Shown here piece by piece: positions 19,590 through 29,566 of a stretch of 64,000 nt of DNA. The position numbers and the translations under genes were made by a program. The stretch spans positions 1 to 64,000 of the forward strand of contig JANQEW010000020.1 in assembly GCA_028278135.1 (NCBI GenBank), given 5' to 3'. Below the pieces are notes generated by a model. That model did no database searches, was not told the origin of the DNA, and saw nothing but the letters and a program-made list of their open reading frames with translations. The DNA is from Rhodospirillales bacterium (GTDB lineage: Bacteria > Pseudomonadota > Alphaproteobacteria > Rhodospirillales > Rhodospirillaceae). Position 1 is the stretch's first letter, and each line of letters starts with the position of its first letter.

Positions 19590-20093
19590 TCACATAGAGC
19601 TGTGTTCGATCAAATCAAGTGCTTCGTTTTCAGGAGTGAGTGTGGAAAGTTTATGACCTGGCCTCTCGCCCAGCGGGAAAGCATTGAACCAGGCATGACA
19701 AGCGGCAACCGGATGAGAGTCAAACAGCAAGTTAAGAGCTGGCCTGACATCCGAGTCTATCACTGCACCAGATTGTGTGGCAATGTCACGCACCCGTTTC
19801 AACACCGGTGGCGGTGCATGTAGACGAATGGCCTTGGCACCATCGGCTAAAGCCGCCATAGCAAAACCAGCGGCACTTCCACAATCGAAGACTGTCGTAA
19901 AACGAGCCTGCGGGTACAGAGTAGCGACCTCTGCCACCAAGCAGCGGAACCACAGCCATCCCATGGCTCCACTGACGGCCGGACCACTGACCAACACGAC
20001 AGCCCGACCAGTACTCTCAGAAGTAGAGAGAGCCGCTAATATATGACTTTTTTTATGTACTATGACTCTGACCGTAAGCCACTGATCAGTCAT
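19590..20093 (-). CDS. conserved hypothetical protein paired with malonyl-CoA synthetase
   Basis: 167 aa from MTDQWLTVRVIVHKKSHILAALS, 4 nt after the stop codon of the synthetase gene; a longer in-frame version would overlap it. I cannot assign a function. It is soluble, alpha/beta in pattern: GRAVVLVSGPAVSGAMGWLWFRCLVAEVATLYPQARFTTVFDCGSAAGFAMAALADGAKAIRLHAPPPVLKRVRDIA, with hydrophobic strands followed by helices like part of a TIM-barrel-type fold. I have the impression of similar proteins in Rhodospirillales, without a name. Tight spacing suggests co-expression with matB. A tail with LTPENEALDLIEHS ends the protein. Confidence 0.65.
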   Translation of the reverse strand: MTDQWLTVRVIVHKKSHILAALSTSESTGRAVVLVSGPAVSGAMGWLWFRCLVAEVATLYPQARFTTVFDCGSAAGFAMAALADGAKAIRLHAPPPVLKRVRDIATQSGAVIDSDVRPALNLLFDSHPVAACHAWFNAFPLGERPGHKLSTLTPENEALDLIEHSSM

Positions 20094-20097
20094 TTGA

Positions 20098-21645
20098 CTA
20101 CTCAGCTGAATCCTGTTCACCGTCGAGGGAACACCTCCCAGCCATCGTAAACACCGTTGCATATGTTCGTCTTAGGATATCCTTTCTCACCTTTCCCATG
20201 GCGTTACGCGGTAATTCATCCACAAATACAACGATCTTTGGCACTTTGTAATTCGCAAGACGAGTCCGTACCTCATTGAGGACGCTCTCAGCCGCAGGAC
20301 GATTCTTCAGTGGTGCTTGGACGATAGCGGCGACCGCTTCTCCGAAATCATGATGTGGCAGGCCAATAACAGCTGAATCGACAACCCCGTTCAAGGTGTT
20401 GAGTACCTGCTCAACCTCCTTGGGATACACATTGCAGCCCCCACTGATGATGAGATCACTGGCCCGACCGACTAGCGTAATGGTTTCATCTTCCCCTATG
20501 AAAGCTAGATCTTCTGTAATAAACCAACCATCACGTGTAAAATTTGTCCCTTTTGGTTTTTGCCAGTAGCCGAGAAAAACATGATCACCACGAACCTGTA
20601 AGGTACCGATCTGTCCACACGGTAAGGGTGTGCTATCACTCCCAACCACCCGTAAAAAAACACCAGGCAAGGGTATGCCCACCCGACCAGGTTGGCGTTC
20701 CCCTTGATAAGGGTTGGAAGTATTCATCCCCGTTTCCGTCATGCCATACCGCTCCAAAATGGCATGACCAGTTTTGCGCTGGAAGGCGAGGAAGGTCTCT
20801 GGTCGCAGGGGAGCAGAGCCAGAAATAAACAGCCGCATATGCGCACATCTCTCAGCCGTAAGCTCAGCCCTTGATAATAATCTTACGTAATATGTTGGGA
20901 CACCCATAAAGACCGTTGCTTTTGGGAGATGCGCTAGTACCTGCGTACTGTCGAAGGCAGGCAGCCAGATCATGCGTGCACCCGACAACAGTGCACAGTG
21001 ACAGGCCACGAAAAGACCGTGAGCATGAAAAATGGGCAGGGCATGGAGCAAGACATCCCCCTCTGTGAAATCCCATGTCGTGCGTAGCGCCTCCCCATTA
21101 ACAGCGAGATTGCGGTGTGACAGCATAGCCCCTTTGGGCTTGCCAGTCGTACCAGATGTATATAAGATGGCCGCGACGTCGTCCGGTGCACAGAGACAGT
21201 CTTTAGAGGAAACGGGAGTGATGTCCGTGGAGAAAGACCCACTGCCGTCTTCTGCAAGGGTGAGCACGGGACGGCTACCGCAAAGACTTGTGAGCTCTTT
21301 GAGCCGCGTCACATTATTTTTATTGGTGACAATTACGGAGGGTCTCGAATCTCTCAGCAGGTACTCTACCTCGTCTACACGGTAGTCTGTGTTTATTGGC
21401 ACAAATGCCATACCGGCTCGCAGACAGGCAAGGTAGAGAAAAAGGGCTGCAGGGGATTTATCTATCTGTGCTGCCACCCTGTCACCCTTAGCACAGCCGA
21501 GAGCCGTGAGGATGGCAGCAAAATGGGCACTGGTTTTCTCCATGTCTTCCCAGCTATAGAGCCTATCTGACCACTCGATCAGAGGGCGCGATAGATCAGC
21601 GGGACGACGGAGTCTGATCAAACCATAGAAATTTGCGTCGTGCAT
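20098..21645 (-). CDS. matB: malonyl-CoA synthetase (acyl-CoA synthetase family)
   Basis: 515 aa from MHDANFYGLIRLRRPADLSRPLIEW. Adenylate-forming enzyme with AILYTSGTTGKPKGAMLSHRNLA (P-loop), LHALPIFHAHGLFVACH, ERYGMTETGMNTSNPYQGERQPGRVGIPLPGV, DGWFITEDLAFIGEDETITLVGRASDLIISGGCNVYPKEVEQVL, and the catalytic Lys in PRNAMGKVRKD. The MTETxMNTSNPYxGxR and FMGVPTYYVRLL segments are those of MatB, which activates malonate (sometimes methylmalonate) with CoA and ATP. An upstream in-frame extension is possible, but a 29-bp tandem duplication crosses this start. It is followed by the unknown 167-aa gene. Confidence 0.87.
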   Translation of the reverse strand: MHDANFYGLIRLRRPADLSRPLIEWSDRLYSWEDMEKTSAHFAAILTALGCAKGDRVAAQIDKSPAALFLYLACLRAGMAFVPINTDYRVDEVEYLLRDSRPSVIVTNKNNVTRLKELTSLCGSRPVLTLAEDGSGSFSTDITPVSSKDCLCAPDDVAAILYTSGTTGKPKGAMLSHRNLAVNGEALRTTWDFTEGDVLLHALPIFHAHGLFVACHCALLSGARMIWLPAFDSTQVLAHLPKATVFMGVPTYYVRLLSRAELTAERCAHMRLFISGSAPLRPETFLAFQRKTGHAILERYGMTETGMNTSNPYQGERQPGRVGIPLPGVFLRVVGSDSTPLPCGQIGTLQVRGDHVFLGYWQKPKGTNFTRDGWFITEDLAFIGEDETITLVGRASDLIISGGCNVYPKEVEQVLNTLNGVVDSAVIGLPHHDFGEAVAAIVQAPLKNRPAAESVLNEVRTRLANYKVPKIVVFVDELPRNAMGKVRKDILRRTYATVFTMAGRCSLDGEQDSAE

Positions 21646-21672
21646 TTCAAACCATAGAAATTTGCGTCGTGC
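21619..21672. repeat. 29-bp tandem duplication across the matB start codon
   Basis: CAAACCATAGAAATTTGCGT and the following bases recur at 21619 and 21648 (period 29, last copy to 21672). One copy is inside the first codons of matB, the other immediately upstream of its ATG, in a different frame. Confidence 0.9.
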
Positions 21673-21702
21673 TGTGTATACGCTGTATACCAAGAGAGCT
21701 TC

Positions 21703-21732
21703 AATGAGATATCATTGAATGAGATATCATTT
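21703..21732. repeat. 15-bp tandem duplication at the trpA 3' end
   Basis: AATGAGATATCATTG and AATGAGATATCATTT stand adjacent (21703-21717, 21718-21732), abutting the trpA stop codon. Each unit contains the palindrome ATGAGATATCAT-like core. Confidence 0.85.
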
Positions 21733-22622
21733 CAGGGACAACCCCTTTTTCTGGACACGGTATGGGCCGCAAGAGCCAGTTCCTTGATCCAGGAGAACAC
21801 CTCCTTAACTAACCCAGGCTTCTGTCGTCCATTGGTGTCTAGGCCATCCGCGATCCGTTGTACCACTGCAGAGCCCACAACAACAGCGTCAGCCACGCGT
21901 GCTCCCGCTGCCACCTGTTCAGGTGTCCTGATGCCAAAGCCGACGGCAAGAGGTAGTTCCGTTTTTTGACGCAGTCGTCTGATGGCCTGCGTGATGGCTT
22001 GCTGTGTGGCTGAGGGGCTCCCCGTGGTCCCTGTCAAAGATACATAATAGAGAAAAGAATAAGATTTTTCTAGTATAAAATGTAGTCTCGCACAGTCTGT
22101 GGTAGGTGTCGCCAGAAAAATGAAGTCTATGCCCCTGGGCTTAAGAAACTCTATCACCTCGTCCGCCTCTTCCGGCGGCAAGTCAACGATAATGCAGCCA
22201 TCAATACCGACAGCCGCAGCGGCCTTTGCGAACCTTTCGGGCCCGTAAACGTATATTGGGTTGTAATAGCCCATCAATATCAGTGGCGTTGTGTTGTTTT
22301 CAGTCCTAAACAGACGGGCAAGCTCTAAGGTGCGCACGAGGGAACCGCCAGCCTTTAAAGCCCTTTGAGACGCTCTCTGAATAATGGGGCCATCGGCCAG
22401 AGGATCTGAAAAAGGTACACCAAGCTCTATTACATCAACTCCCATCCGTGGTAGACCCCTGAGGATGGCTAGGGAGGTCTCCACGTCTGGGTCAGCAGCC
22501 ATGACGTAAACCACTAGCCCCCCCTTGTTTTCTGCCCGCAGTGTGGCAAAAATCTCCTGTAAGCGAGAGGAACCTGCGACAAGCGGTTTTCGTACCGCAC
22601 CAAACGGCTCAATCTTCCTCAT
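21732..22622 (-). CDS. trpA: tryptophan synthase alpha subunit
   Basis: 296 aa. It cleaves indole-3-glycerol phosphate and channels indole to TrpB. The catalytic Glu lies in [27 protein letters not shown] and the catalytic Asp in [14 protein letters not shown]; also seen are [27 protein letters not shown] and [12 protein letters not shown]. Compared with typical TrpA the N-terminus is about 15-20 residues longer. Its ATG overlaps the trpB stop (ATGA), so translation is coupled. trpF, usual upstream of trpB in alphaproteobacteria, is not in this window. Confidence 0.97.
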   Translation of the reverse strand: MRKIEPFGAVRKPLVAGSSRLQEIFATLRAENKGGLVVYVMAADPDVETSLAILRGLPRMGVDVIELGVPFSDPLADGPIIQRASQRALKAGGSLVRTLELARLFRTENNTTPLILMGYYNPIYVYGPERFAKAAAAVGIDGCIIVDLPPEEADEVIEFLKPRGIDFIFLATPTTDCARLHFILEKSYSFLYYVSLTGTTGSPSATQQAITQAIRRLRQKTELPLAVGFGIRTPEQVAAGARVADAVVVGSAVVQRIADGLDTNGRQKPGLVKEVFSWIKELALAAHTVSRKRGCP

Positions 22623-23884
22623 GCGTCCTCACCACGCATGATGGCCGTGACGGTGGTAAGGTCTTTGTCGCCACGACCACTCAGATTGACCACAATGACG
22701 TGATCCTTTGACAGGGTAGGTGCAAGTTTTATTGTGTAAGCGATAGCATGAGAGGATTCCAACGCTGGAATAATGCCTTCTAATCTTGTCAGAATCTGAA
22801 AGGCGTGCAAGGCTTCCTCATCAGTGATCGGAACATACGAAACCCTACCGCTCTCCTTGAGCCAGGCATGCTCAGGGCCTACGCCAGGATAGTCAAGTCC
22901 TGCAGCAAGAGAATGAGCGGTTGCAATCTGACCATCGGAGTCCTGTAAAAGGTATGTGCGATTCCCATGTAGGACCCCTACGTGGCCGCCAATAAGAGAC
23001 GCCGCATGACGCCCACTCTCCAGACCATGACCGGCCGCTTCGACCCCTATGAGACGAACGCCCTCCCCATCAAGGAAAGGATGGAAGAGGCCGATGGCGT
23101 TGGAGCCTCCACCTATACAGGCGATTAATGTATCAGGTAAACGGCCTTCCTGGGATACAACCTGTTCAATAGTTTCTTTACCAATCACAGATTGAAAATT
23201 GCGTACCATAACAGGGTAAGGGTGAGGGCCTGCTGCCGTTCCTATCAAATAATAAGTGCTATCGACGCTGGCCAGCCAATCACGCAAGGCCTCGTTGAGA
23301 GCATCCTTCAGAGTTCCAGTCCCAGCCTCCACTGGCTTCACCTCTGCTCCAAGTAATTTCATGCGGAACACGTTTGGTGCTTGCCGCTTGATATCTCGGC
23401 TTCCCATATAGATCGTACAGGACATGTCGAAGAGAGCGCACGCCGTCGCCGTCGCCACACCGTGCTGGCCTGCCCCCGTTTCAGCAATGATTCTTTTTCT
23501 GCCCATTCGGCGTGCAAGCAGACACTGACCAATACAGTTGTTGATCTTGTGAGCACCAGTGTGGTTGAGATCCTCTCGTTTAAGGTAAATTTTTGCCCCT
23601 CCTAGATGGGCTGTAAGACGTGATGCAAACGAAAGTGGCGTTGGTCGTCCGACATAATGACACAGCAGTGATCGCATCTCCGCAGCAAATGTCGCATCGG
23701 CCATAGCCTGGCTGTAGGAACGTTCAACGTCGCGAAGCAGTGGCATAAGCGTTTCTGCTATATAACGCCCACCGTAGAGACCAAAGTGGCCCCTTCCATC
23801 TGGTACGCTGCTGCTACAATAGCTGCAAGAAGTCTTGAGTCTGGGTCTGGTCACAAAGTCACCGCCTTTACTGCCTTTACTCAT
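22619..23884 (-). CDS. trpB: tryptophan synthase beta subunit
   Basis: 421 aa from [17 protein letters not shown]; the 22-residue longer form would overlap the end of speE. PLP enzyme condensing indole with serine. Motifs are [19 protein letters not shown], the PLP lysine in [37 protein letters not shown], the phosphate loop [15 protein letters not shown], and [21 protein letters not shown]. The N-terminus bears three Cys (SCSYCSS) in an extension before the conserved start; their role is unknown. It starts about 30 nt after speE ends. Confidence 0.97.
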   Translation of the reverse strand: MSKGSKGGDFVTRPRLKTSCSYCSSSVPDGRGHFGLYGGRYIAETLMPLLRDVERSYSQAMADATFAAEMRSLLCHYVGRPTPLSFASRLTAHLGGAKIYLKREDLNHTGAHKINNCIGQCLLARRMGRKRIIAETGAGQHGVATATACALFDMSCTIYMGSRDIKRQAPNVFRMKLLGAEVKPVEAGTGTLKDALNEALRDWLASVDSTYYLIGTAAGPHPYPVMVRNFQSVIGKETIEQVVSQEGRLPDTLIACIGGGSNAIGLFHPFLDGEGVRLIGVEAAGHGLESGRHAASLIGGHVGVLHGNRTYLLQDSDGQIATAHSLAAGLDYPGVGPEHAWLKESGRVSYVPITDEEALHAFQILTRLEGIIPALESSHAIAYTIKLAPTLSKDHVIVVNLSGRGDKDLTTVTAIMRGEDA

Positions 23885-23912
23885 GTGCCCGCTGTCCCCA
23901 CCCCACAGTCTG

Positions 23913-24755
23913 TCAGAGGAGCAGGCGTTCAATGTACCGCGGCAAAGCAAAACTGGCTACATGTAGATTCGGTGTGTAATAGCGTGTTTCAAGTGCAACT
24001 TGAGCCGCCCGTGTTCTAAGAAGCTCTGGCGCTCGACTTCTGTGTGCTGGCTCCAGGCTGCCCCATCCCATGGCCATCAGCCCACCCACATAGGTAGGCA
24101 CGGCTGCCGTAAAGAACCATACATCAGAAAAATGGGGCCTGAGCTGGCAATAGGTGCGGTACACTTCGTCTGGTTGTAGAAAGGGAACGCCATTTTGAGT
24201 GACAAGAATTCCTCCTGGTTTTAATCTATTACGACAACTAGCGTAAAAAGATTCATGAAAAAGAACCTCACCAGGGCCTTGTGGATCCGTCGAATCGATG
24301 ATGATAACATCAAACATTGAGCCAGAGCTCGCCATGTATCGGACACCATCGGCTATAACGATCGTCACACGTGGATCATCGAAAGAGCCGACAGAAATTG
24401 TCGGCAGGTAACGCCGGCTGATTTCAATCACGGCCGCATCGATTTCGACCAGGGTTGCATGCACCCCCGGATGTTTCAAGACTTCACGCAAGGCCCCACC
24501 GTCACCACCACCGACAACGCAAACTGCCCGTACATCCCCATGAGATAGTAACGGAACATGAACAATCATCTCATGATAGTGATATTCATCTGCTTCAGTC
24601 GTTTGAATAACACCATCTAATGCAAGAATACGCCCAAAAATAGCAGAATCGAAGATGGCTAAATCCTGTAACTCACTGCGTTCATGGTACAGAACTTTCT
24701 GGACTCTGAAAGTTTGCGACCAGTGCGGATAGAGAGTTTCCTCGAACCGTATCAC
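23913..24755 (-). CDS. speE: spermidine synthase (polyamine aminopropyltransferase)
   Basis: 280 aa. It transfers aminopropyl from decarboxylated AdoMet to putrescine. Motifs are [73 protein letters not shown] (nucleotide-binding glycine loop), [17 protein letters not shown] and [21 protein letters not shown] with the catalytic Asp. Its start codon overlaps the speD stop (ATGA), giving a speDE operon, so the organism can apparently make spermidine from putrescine supplied by another gene. Confidence 0.96.
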   Translation of the reverse strand: MIRFEETLYPHWSQTFRVQKVLYHERSELQDLAIFDSAIFGRILALDGVIQTTEADEYHYHEMIVHVPLLSHGDVRAVCVVGGGDGGALREVLKHPGVHATLVEIDAAVIEISRRYLPTISVGSFDDPRVTIVIADGVRYMASSGSMFDVIIIDSTDPQGPGEVLFHESFYASCRNRLKPGGILVTQNGVPFLQPDEVYRTYCQLRPHFSDVWFFTAAVPTYVGGLMAMGWGSLEPAHRSRAPELLRTRAAQVALETRYYTPNLHVASFALPRYIERLLL

Positions 24756-25255
24756 GTCATGAGCCCTCTTTTCTGCTCGCTGAGAGTCACGTGAGCGGGA
24801 CGAAAAGTTGCACGCAGAGCCGGAAGCGTTTTGTACGGGTCACAAACCCCACACATGAATACATCGAGCGCTGCATAGGATCTTTCAGGCCAGGTATGGA
24901 TGCTAATATGGGATTCAGCCAGCACCATCACTCCAGTAATGCCCCCATTGGGGGTAAAATGATGCAGGTGCGTGTGTAAAATGGTTGCTCCTGCAGCTTT
25001 TGCTGCTTCTATTAAAGATAATTCAACTAAATCAATTTTATTAAGATTAATACATTCCCATAAATCTATTAAAAGATGTAATCCTGCAAATTTTACACCT
25101 TGATGTTCAATGAAATAATCTTTATTGTTGTTGACGATCGGCTCCGGATGCATCGCCGCCCTCGCCGAGGGACGGTCAGCACTCAAACCCCTGTGGGTAT
25201 CCCTCGGATTGGCTTCCGAGTTCATCCCCAGTTGGGCAAGAGAGACTTGTGACAT
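24752..25255 (-). CDS. speD: S-adenosylmethionine decarboxylase proenzyme
   Basis: 167 aa from MSQVSLAQLGMNSEANP; longer in-frame starts reach into a leader hairpin. The first ~45 residues look unconserved. The SpeH-type core begins with HQGVKFAGLHLLIDLWECINLN, then THLHHFTPNGGITGVMVLAESHISIHTWPERSYAALDVFMCG. Autocleavage between Glu and Ser in ESHISIH (about E114-S115) creates the pyruvoyl cofactor, as in this family; His and Cys in HTWPE and MCG complete the active site. It supplies decarboxylated AdoMet to SpeE, encoded with a 4-nt overlap. Confidence 0.94.
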   Translation of the reverse strand: MSQVSLAQLGMNSEANPRDTHRGLSADRPSARAAMHPEPIVNNNKDYFIEHQGVKFAGLHLLIDLWECINLNKIDLVELSLIEAAKAAGATILHTHLHHFTPNGGITGVMVLAESHISIHTWPERSYAALDVFMCGVCDPYKTLPALRATFRPAHVTLSEQKRGLMT

Positions 25256-25315
25256 CGCTCCCACTCCTAACCAGTAGATGGACCAGACCAAATGGATGAG
25301 GGCGCGTTTTTCGCT

Positions 25316-25345
25316 GATTTTTTCTTTTGCTGCAAGCAAAAAATC
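25316..25345. promoter_or_regulatory. inverted repeat in the speD leader
   Basis: GATTTTTT (25316-25323) pairs with AAAAAATC (25338-25345) around a 14-nt interior that can itself pair CTT/AAG. It lies 60-90 nt upstream of the speD start on the minus strand and could be a leader hairpin, terminator-like element or chance. Confidence 0.4.
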
Positions 25346-25751
25346 TCCCCTCTTCTCTCACGAGCTTGTGCCTCCTTTCCACTTGGGTCACTAGGTCAGT
25401 GGCCCAACAATCGTCTGAATTGGCCCTGTCACGCAGAAAGCAAATGATCGTAGCCCTTGCCGTAACGCGTAACGGCTAGCTGATTCAGCATGAGTGCGAG
25501 GGACCGGACTTGTACTGGTCTGCTAAGTGTTGAGAGACCGCTACTTCTGAGATGATGAGATATCTTCCCCTCTCTGGAAGAGCTCATTTTTCAGACGCTC
25601 TCTGAGCCTGTGCGTGTAGGCAGAGTTTGCCGGCCAGGCGCGTTGGAGAGTGAGCAGCAGTGCTTGGAAGAAGGCAGGAGATCGGAGATCGGGGTGTCGG
25701 GACGCATGAGAGGCGATTCGCCGCTGTACACAAACACCTTAGAGACTCAGG
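25346..25751. other. non-coding region between speD and aspS
   Basis: About 400 bp with no gene I can support. It precedes speD on the minus strand and follows the aspS stop. No tRNA or riboswitch consensus was seen. Confidence 0.45.
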
Positions 25752-27521
25752 CTACGACGTCTCTGTACGAATGCGCAAGACACGCAACTGTTCTGGCTTG
25801 ACGGCAACAGGAGCCTCCATGAGCAGATCCTGCGCCTGCTGATTCAGGGGGAATGGGATCACCTCACGGAGAGTGAGTGTATCGGCAAGCAGCATCACAA
25901 TACGATCCACACCTGGGGCAGCACCTCCATGTGGAGGAGCACCAAAACGGAAGGCCCGGAGCATGCCGCCAAAGTGCGCCTCGACGTCAGCTCGAGAGTA
26001 GCCAGCGATCTCAAAGGCCCGATACAGGATGTCAGGCCGATGATTGCGGATAGCGCCCGATGACAGCTCAACACCATTACAGACAAGATCATACTGCAAC
26101 GCCTTGATCGTCAAAGGGTCCTGACTGTTTAACGCCTCTAGCCCCCCCCGAGGCATTGAGAAAGGGTTGTGACTGAACTGGATGAGCCCACTGCCTGGAT
26201 CCCGTTCATAGAGCGGGAAATCCGTGATCCAACAAAATCGAAAGACGTCTTTCTCAAGCAAGCACAGTTCGTCGCACAGGCGGGTGCGAACACGGCCGGC
26301 CAATACCGCTGCCTTGTCTGGCTTCTCACAGATGAAGAAAACAACATCACCGTCCTTGAGCCCTGTGAGGACTCTGATTTGATGGAGCCGATCTGAGTCG
26401 AGGTGCTTAACCAGCGGTCCCCCTGCCTTGCCATGCTCGAACACAATGTAGCCAAGACCGCCGACTCCCTGATCCTTTGCCCATGCGTTGAGCCGATCAA
26501 ACCAACTCCGTGGCTGGATCGCAGCCCCAAGCGCTGGAATGGCCCGGACCGTGGCACCTTCCTCAATTGCTCGGGCAAAAAGGTACAATTGAGAGCCGCG
26601 ATAAGCCTCAGTGACATCAGCAATATGAAGAGGATTACGGAGGTCTGGTTTATCTGTACCATACTTCAACATTGCTTCCTCAAAAGGAATGCGGAGAAAT
26701 GGCAGCGGTGCAACAGAACGACTGCCAGCAAATTCCGTGAACACACCGTGTAGAACAGGCTCTATCGTGGCGAAGATGTCTTCCGGTGTCGCAAAGCTCA
26801 TCTCAAAGTCGAGTTGGTAAAACTCGCCTGGAGAACGATCAGCCCGAGCATCCTCGTCGCGGAAACAGGGGGCTATCTGAAAATAGCGGTCAAAACCAGC
26901 CACCATGAGAAGTTGTTTAAATTGTTGTGGTGCCTGCGGCAAAGCATAAAATCTGCCCGGGTGAAGACGGCTTGGTACCAAGAAATCGCGGGCCCCCTCT
27001 GGGCTGGAAGAGCTGAGAATTGGCGTATGATACTCGAGAAAACCTTGCGCCATCATGCGTTGGCGCAGGCTGGCAATAACCTGGCTGCGGAGGACGATGT
27101 TCCGGTGCATCTTCTCCCTGCGTAAATCGAGAAAGCGATAGCGTAGTCGCAGATCTTCAGGAAATTCCTGGTCATTATGCACTAGTATAGGGAGAATGTC
27201 AGATTCTGAAAGAATTTCAGCGTCATTTACGTGTAATTCAATCTCTCCAGTTTTTAACTTTAAATTGAGTGTTGCGGCGGATCGCTGCTGGACTGTGCCT
27301 GTTACGGTGACGACACTTTCCTGTCGAACGTGTGTCAAGAGGGCGAAGGCCGGACTATGGGTATTCACTACGACCTGGGTGATACCGTAATGATCACGCA
27401 GGTCGATGAACAGCAGCTGACCATGGTCACGCTTACGATGAATCCAACCGGATAGGCGCACGGGACTACTGACATCACAAGCGCGCAATTGACCGCAAGT
27501 ATGTGAGCGATAGGGATGCAT
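25752..27521 (-). CDS. aspS: aspartate--tRNA ligase, bacterial type
   Basis: 589 aa from [34 protein letters not shown]; a 28-residue extension upstream is not conserved. Class II synthetase with an N-terminal OB-fold anticodon domain (about 10-110), motif 2 in [24 protein letters not shown], the bacterial GAD insertion (about 300-430) and motif 3 in [52 protein letters not shown] is typical. Alphaproteobacterial AspRS is often non-discriminating (charging tRNA-Asn too), which needs GatCAB elsewhere; this is not determinable here. Confidence 0.96.
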   Translation of the reverse strand: MHPYRSHTCGQLRACDVSSPVRLSGWIHRKRDHGQLLFIDLRDHYGITQVVVNTHSPAFALLTHVRQESVVTVTGTVQQRSAATLNLKLKTGEIELHVNDAEILSESDILPILVHNDQEFPEDLRLRYRFLDLRREKMHRNIVLRSQVIASLRQRMMAQGFLEYHTPILSSSSPEGARDFLVPSRLHPGRFYALPQAPQQFKQLLMVAGFDRYFQIAPCFRDEDARADRSPGEFYQLDFEMSFATPEDIFATIEPVLHGVFTEFAGSRSVAPLPFLRIPFEEAMLKYGTDKPDLRNPLHIADVTEAYRGSQLYLFARAIEEGATVRAIPALGAAIQPRSWFDRLNAWAKDQGVGGLGYIVFEHGKAGGPLVKHLDSDRLHQIRVLTGLKDGDVVFFICEKPDKAAVLAGRVRTRLCDELCLLEKDVFRFCWITDFPLYERDPGSGLIQFSHNPFSMPRGGLEALNSQDPLTIKALQYDLVCNGVELSSGAIRNHRPDILYRAFEIAGYSRADVEAHFGGMLRAFRFGAPPHGGAAPGVDRIVMLLADTLTLREVIPFPLNQQAQDLLMEAPVAVKPEQLRVLRIRTETS

Positions 27522-27828
27522 GAGAATCCTCGAATCAGCAACAGAGGTCGTAACCCACAGGGGCCCTATAAGGACAGAGCAGACGTTGCCTTCACCTTGC
27601 ATCATCCAACCAATATCAATATGGACGTGACATCACTCCAAGGAGCCAGAGCGTTCCCTGTCTGGTGAGAGACAACGTTTTTTATTCGTATTCGTTTTCG
27701 TTGCCCGGGAATTTTTAACGTTGATTTCAAATTGAATAAAATTCGTCGAATAATTTATAATTATAGAGATTATTTTCTTATAAACGCAACCTTAATGTGC
27801 ATCCGTTCCCGTCTCGGAGACCACGTCC
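27522..27828. other. divergent intergenic region aspS / yqaA
   Basis: About 300 bp, strongly AT-rich from 27670 to 27790. It holds the yqaA promoter listed separately and presumably that of aspS. No gene is seen. Confidence 0.5.
27732..27761 (+). promoter_or_regulatory. sigma-70 type promoter candidate for yqaA-dsbB-coq7
   Basis: TTGAAT at 27732-27737 and a perfect TATAAT at 27756-27761 are 18 bp apart; start of transcription would be about 27768, some 60 nt before the gene. Confidence 0.55.
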
Positions 27829-28407
27829 GTGTTGCAGAAGCTGTATGAATGGACCATGAGTCTGGCAGGCCATCGGCAGGCTGTGACATGGCTCGCTCTC
27901 ATTTCTTTCATTGAAAGTTCCTTTTTTCCGATACCGCCCGATGTCATGCTGATTTCCATGGTGCTGGCTGAACGCTACCGCGCTTGGATATATGCAACGG
28001 TCTGTACCTTTTCTTCTGTCATGGGGGGGCTGGCAGGATATGGGATCGGCTATTTTCTTTTCGAAACAACAGGGCAAAGAATTATCGCTTTTTATCATCT
28101 TCAGGATAGCTTTTTCAGCGTCTGTGACTCCTTCAATAAATACGGCGTGGCGATCATCCTGGTAGCTGCTTTCACACCTATTCCTTATAAAATTATTACC
28201 ATTGGTGCTGGGGCAACACAGTTTAATCCTCTCGCGTTCGTGATAACGTCCCTTGTAGGGCGTGGCCTGCGCTTTTTCTTGGTAGCGGGCCTTCTGTGGC
28301 GTTTTGGCCCACGGATTCGCGCCTTTATTGAACGGCGGCTCGGTTTGGTGACGTTAGGAATCGGAGTGGCCGTAGGGGGGGGTGTTCTGCTTCTGAGGAT
28401 ATTTTAG
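27829..28407 (+). CDS. yqaA: YqaA family membrane protein (DedA-like)
   Basis: 192 aa integral membrane protein of the SNARE-associated/DedA superfamily, YqaA branch. Motifs are WLALISFIESSFFPIPPDVMLISMVLA with the conserved E and PPD, FSSVMGGLAGYGIGYFLFE and AAFTPIPYKIITIGAGATQFNPLAFVITSLVGRGLRFFLVAGLLWRFG. DedA proteins act in lipid carrier recycling or membrane homeostasis; this branch is not well defined. The start is a GTG; a TTG one codon later or Met 9 is possible. In many alphaproteobacteria it precedes dsbB, as here (34 nt gap). Confidence 0.88.
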   Translation: MLQKLYEWTMSLAGHRQAVTWLALISFIESSFFPIPPDVMLISMVLAERYRAWIYATVCTFSSVMGGLAGYGIGYFLFETTGQRIIAFYHLQDSFFSVCDSFNKYGVAIILVAAFTPIPYKIITIGAGATQFNPLAFVITSLVGRGLRFFLVAGLLWRFGPRIRAFIERRLGLVTLGIGVAVGGGVLLLRIF

Positions 28408-28441
28408 CTCGGTTGCATCATCAAAAAAGAGGCAACTTCGC

Positions 28442-28954
28442 ATGTTTTCTCCCCAACCATTGTGGCAGAGACAGGCAATCCCAGCCGGAATATTAGCGAC
28501 GAGTGTGGCGGCTTTGGGCGGTACACTTGCATTGCAGTTTGGCTTTGATCTCATCCCATGCATTCTTTGTTTGTTCCAACGTCTTCTGTATGCGGTCGCG
28601 GCCCTCTTAGCGGCAATAGCCTTATGTCTTTCGCCACCACGTCGCCGCGTGTTTGTTGCTCTCTGTGGTGTAACTTTTGGGCTTAATACTCTTGTAGCTT
28701 TTTATCATTTAGGAGCAGAAAATCATTGGTGGAGCACTAAAACGTGTATTTTTTCGGCAGAGCCTGTTCTGTCATTAGCCGAGTTGCAGCTTGCACTGGA
28801 AAGACCAGCTGAAGCGCCGTGCGACGAGGTGCAATGGTCATTGTTTGGCCTGTCTCTGAGCGGTTATAATCTTCCGGCTTCACTGGGGCTGGCAATGTTC
28901 TGTTTAGTCGCCGCTAAACGGAAAACATGGTGGAGAATCTCCAAAAATGCCTGA
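28442..28954 (+). CDS. dsbB: disulfide bond formation protein DsbB family
   Basis: 170 aa with four membrane helices. The first periplasmic Cys pair is in IPCILCLFQRLLYAVAAL (C-x-x-C, about residues 39-42 after the GFDLIPC segment), and the second pair is split between KTCIFSAEP and EAPCDEVQW, as in DsbB. It reoxidises a DsbA-type thiol oxidase and passes electrons to ubiquinone. Its 3' end overlaps coq7 by 8 nt, so quinone-dependent oxidation and quinone synthesis are encoded together, a common alphaproteobacterial arrangement. Confidence 0.88.
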   Translation: MFSPQPLWQRQAIPAGILATSVAALGGTLALQFGFDLIPCILCLFQRLLYAVAALLAAIALCLSPPRRRVFVALCGVTFGLNTLVAFYHLGAENHWWSTKTCIFSAEPVLSLAELQLALERPAEAPCDEVQWSLFGLSLSGYNLPASLGLAMFCLVAAKRKTWWRISKNA

Positions 28955-29525
28955 CGACATGCTTTATGAGAGACCTTCCTCATCAGGAGCCCGCCGCTTG
29001 TTAGGCGATCTTTCCCATCAGGAGATGATAGCGCGAGTCATTCGCGTCAATCAGGCAGGCGAATATGGAGCCGTCCGCATTTACGAGGGTCAGATGGTGA
29101 TTTTGCAGCACAGTGCATGTGCCGCCACACTACGCGCTATGACAGAAAACGAGAAGAATCACCTCGCTACCTTTAACAGGTTGTTGGTGCAACATCGTGT
29201 CCGCCCAACTGCTTTGCAGCCCCTCTGGCATGTCTTAGGATTCGTCCTAGGAGCGAGCACGGCTCTACTCGGCACAAAAGCGGCTATGGCATGTACAGTT
29301 GCAGTCGAAGAAGTCATAGAGGCACACTATGCACAACAGTTAAACACTCTCCCCAAAACGGATCACGAACTGCAGGAGGTGATCATGCAGTACCGCAACG
29401 ACGAACTCGAACACCGCGAGATAGGCCTGACACACGGGGCCGCACAACACTTGGCGTTCCCGGTCCTCAGTACAATCGTCAAGGCTGGCTCGAGGCTAGC
29501 CATCTGGTTATCCGAGCGCGTGTGA
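28947..29525 (+). CDS. coq7: demethoxyubiquinone hydroxylase Coq7
   Basis: 192 aa. Di-iron carboxylate hydroxylase for the penultimate step of ubiquinone synthesis. The iron-binding motifs are RVNQAGEYGAVRIYEGQ (first Glu), MTENEKNHLATF (ExxH), the AVEEVIEAHYAQQL motif and YRNDELEHREIGL (second ExxH). The N-terminal 25 residues are variable. A hydrophobic stretch (LWHVLGFVLGASTALLGTKAAM) accounts for membrane association. The end converges with rpoH, 41 nt away. Confidence 0.95.
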   Translation: MPDDMLYERPSSSGARRLLGDLSHQEMIARVIRVNQAGEYGAVRIYEGQMVILQHSACAATLRAMTENEKNHLATFNRLLVQHRVRPTALQPLWHVLGFVLGASTALLGTKAAMACTVAVEEVIEAHYAQQLNTLPKTDHELQEVIMQYRNDELEHREIGLTHGAAQHLAFPVLSTIVKAGSRLAIWLSERV

Positions 29526-29566
29526 CTGTGACTCCACTGCCCCTCGACATGGCACACGAAAAAGTG

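Noticed and set aside
25610..25842. Plus-strand ORFs near the aspS 3' end
   Set aside because: They overlap the aspS coding end on the other strand and show no family resemblance.
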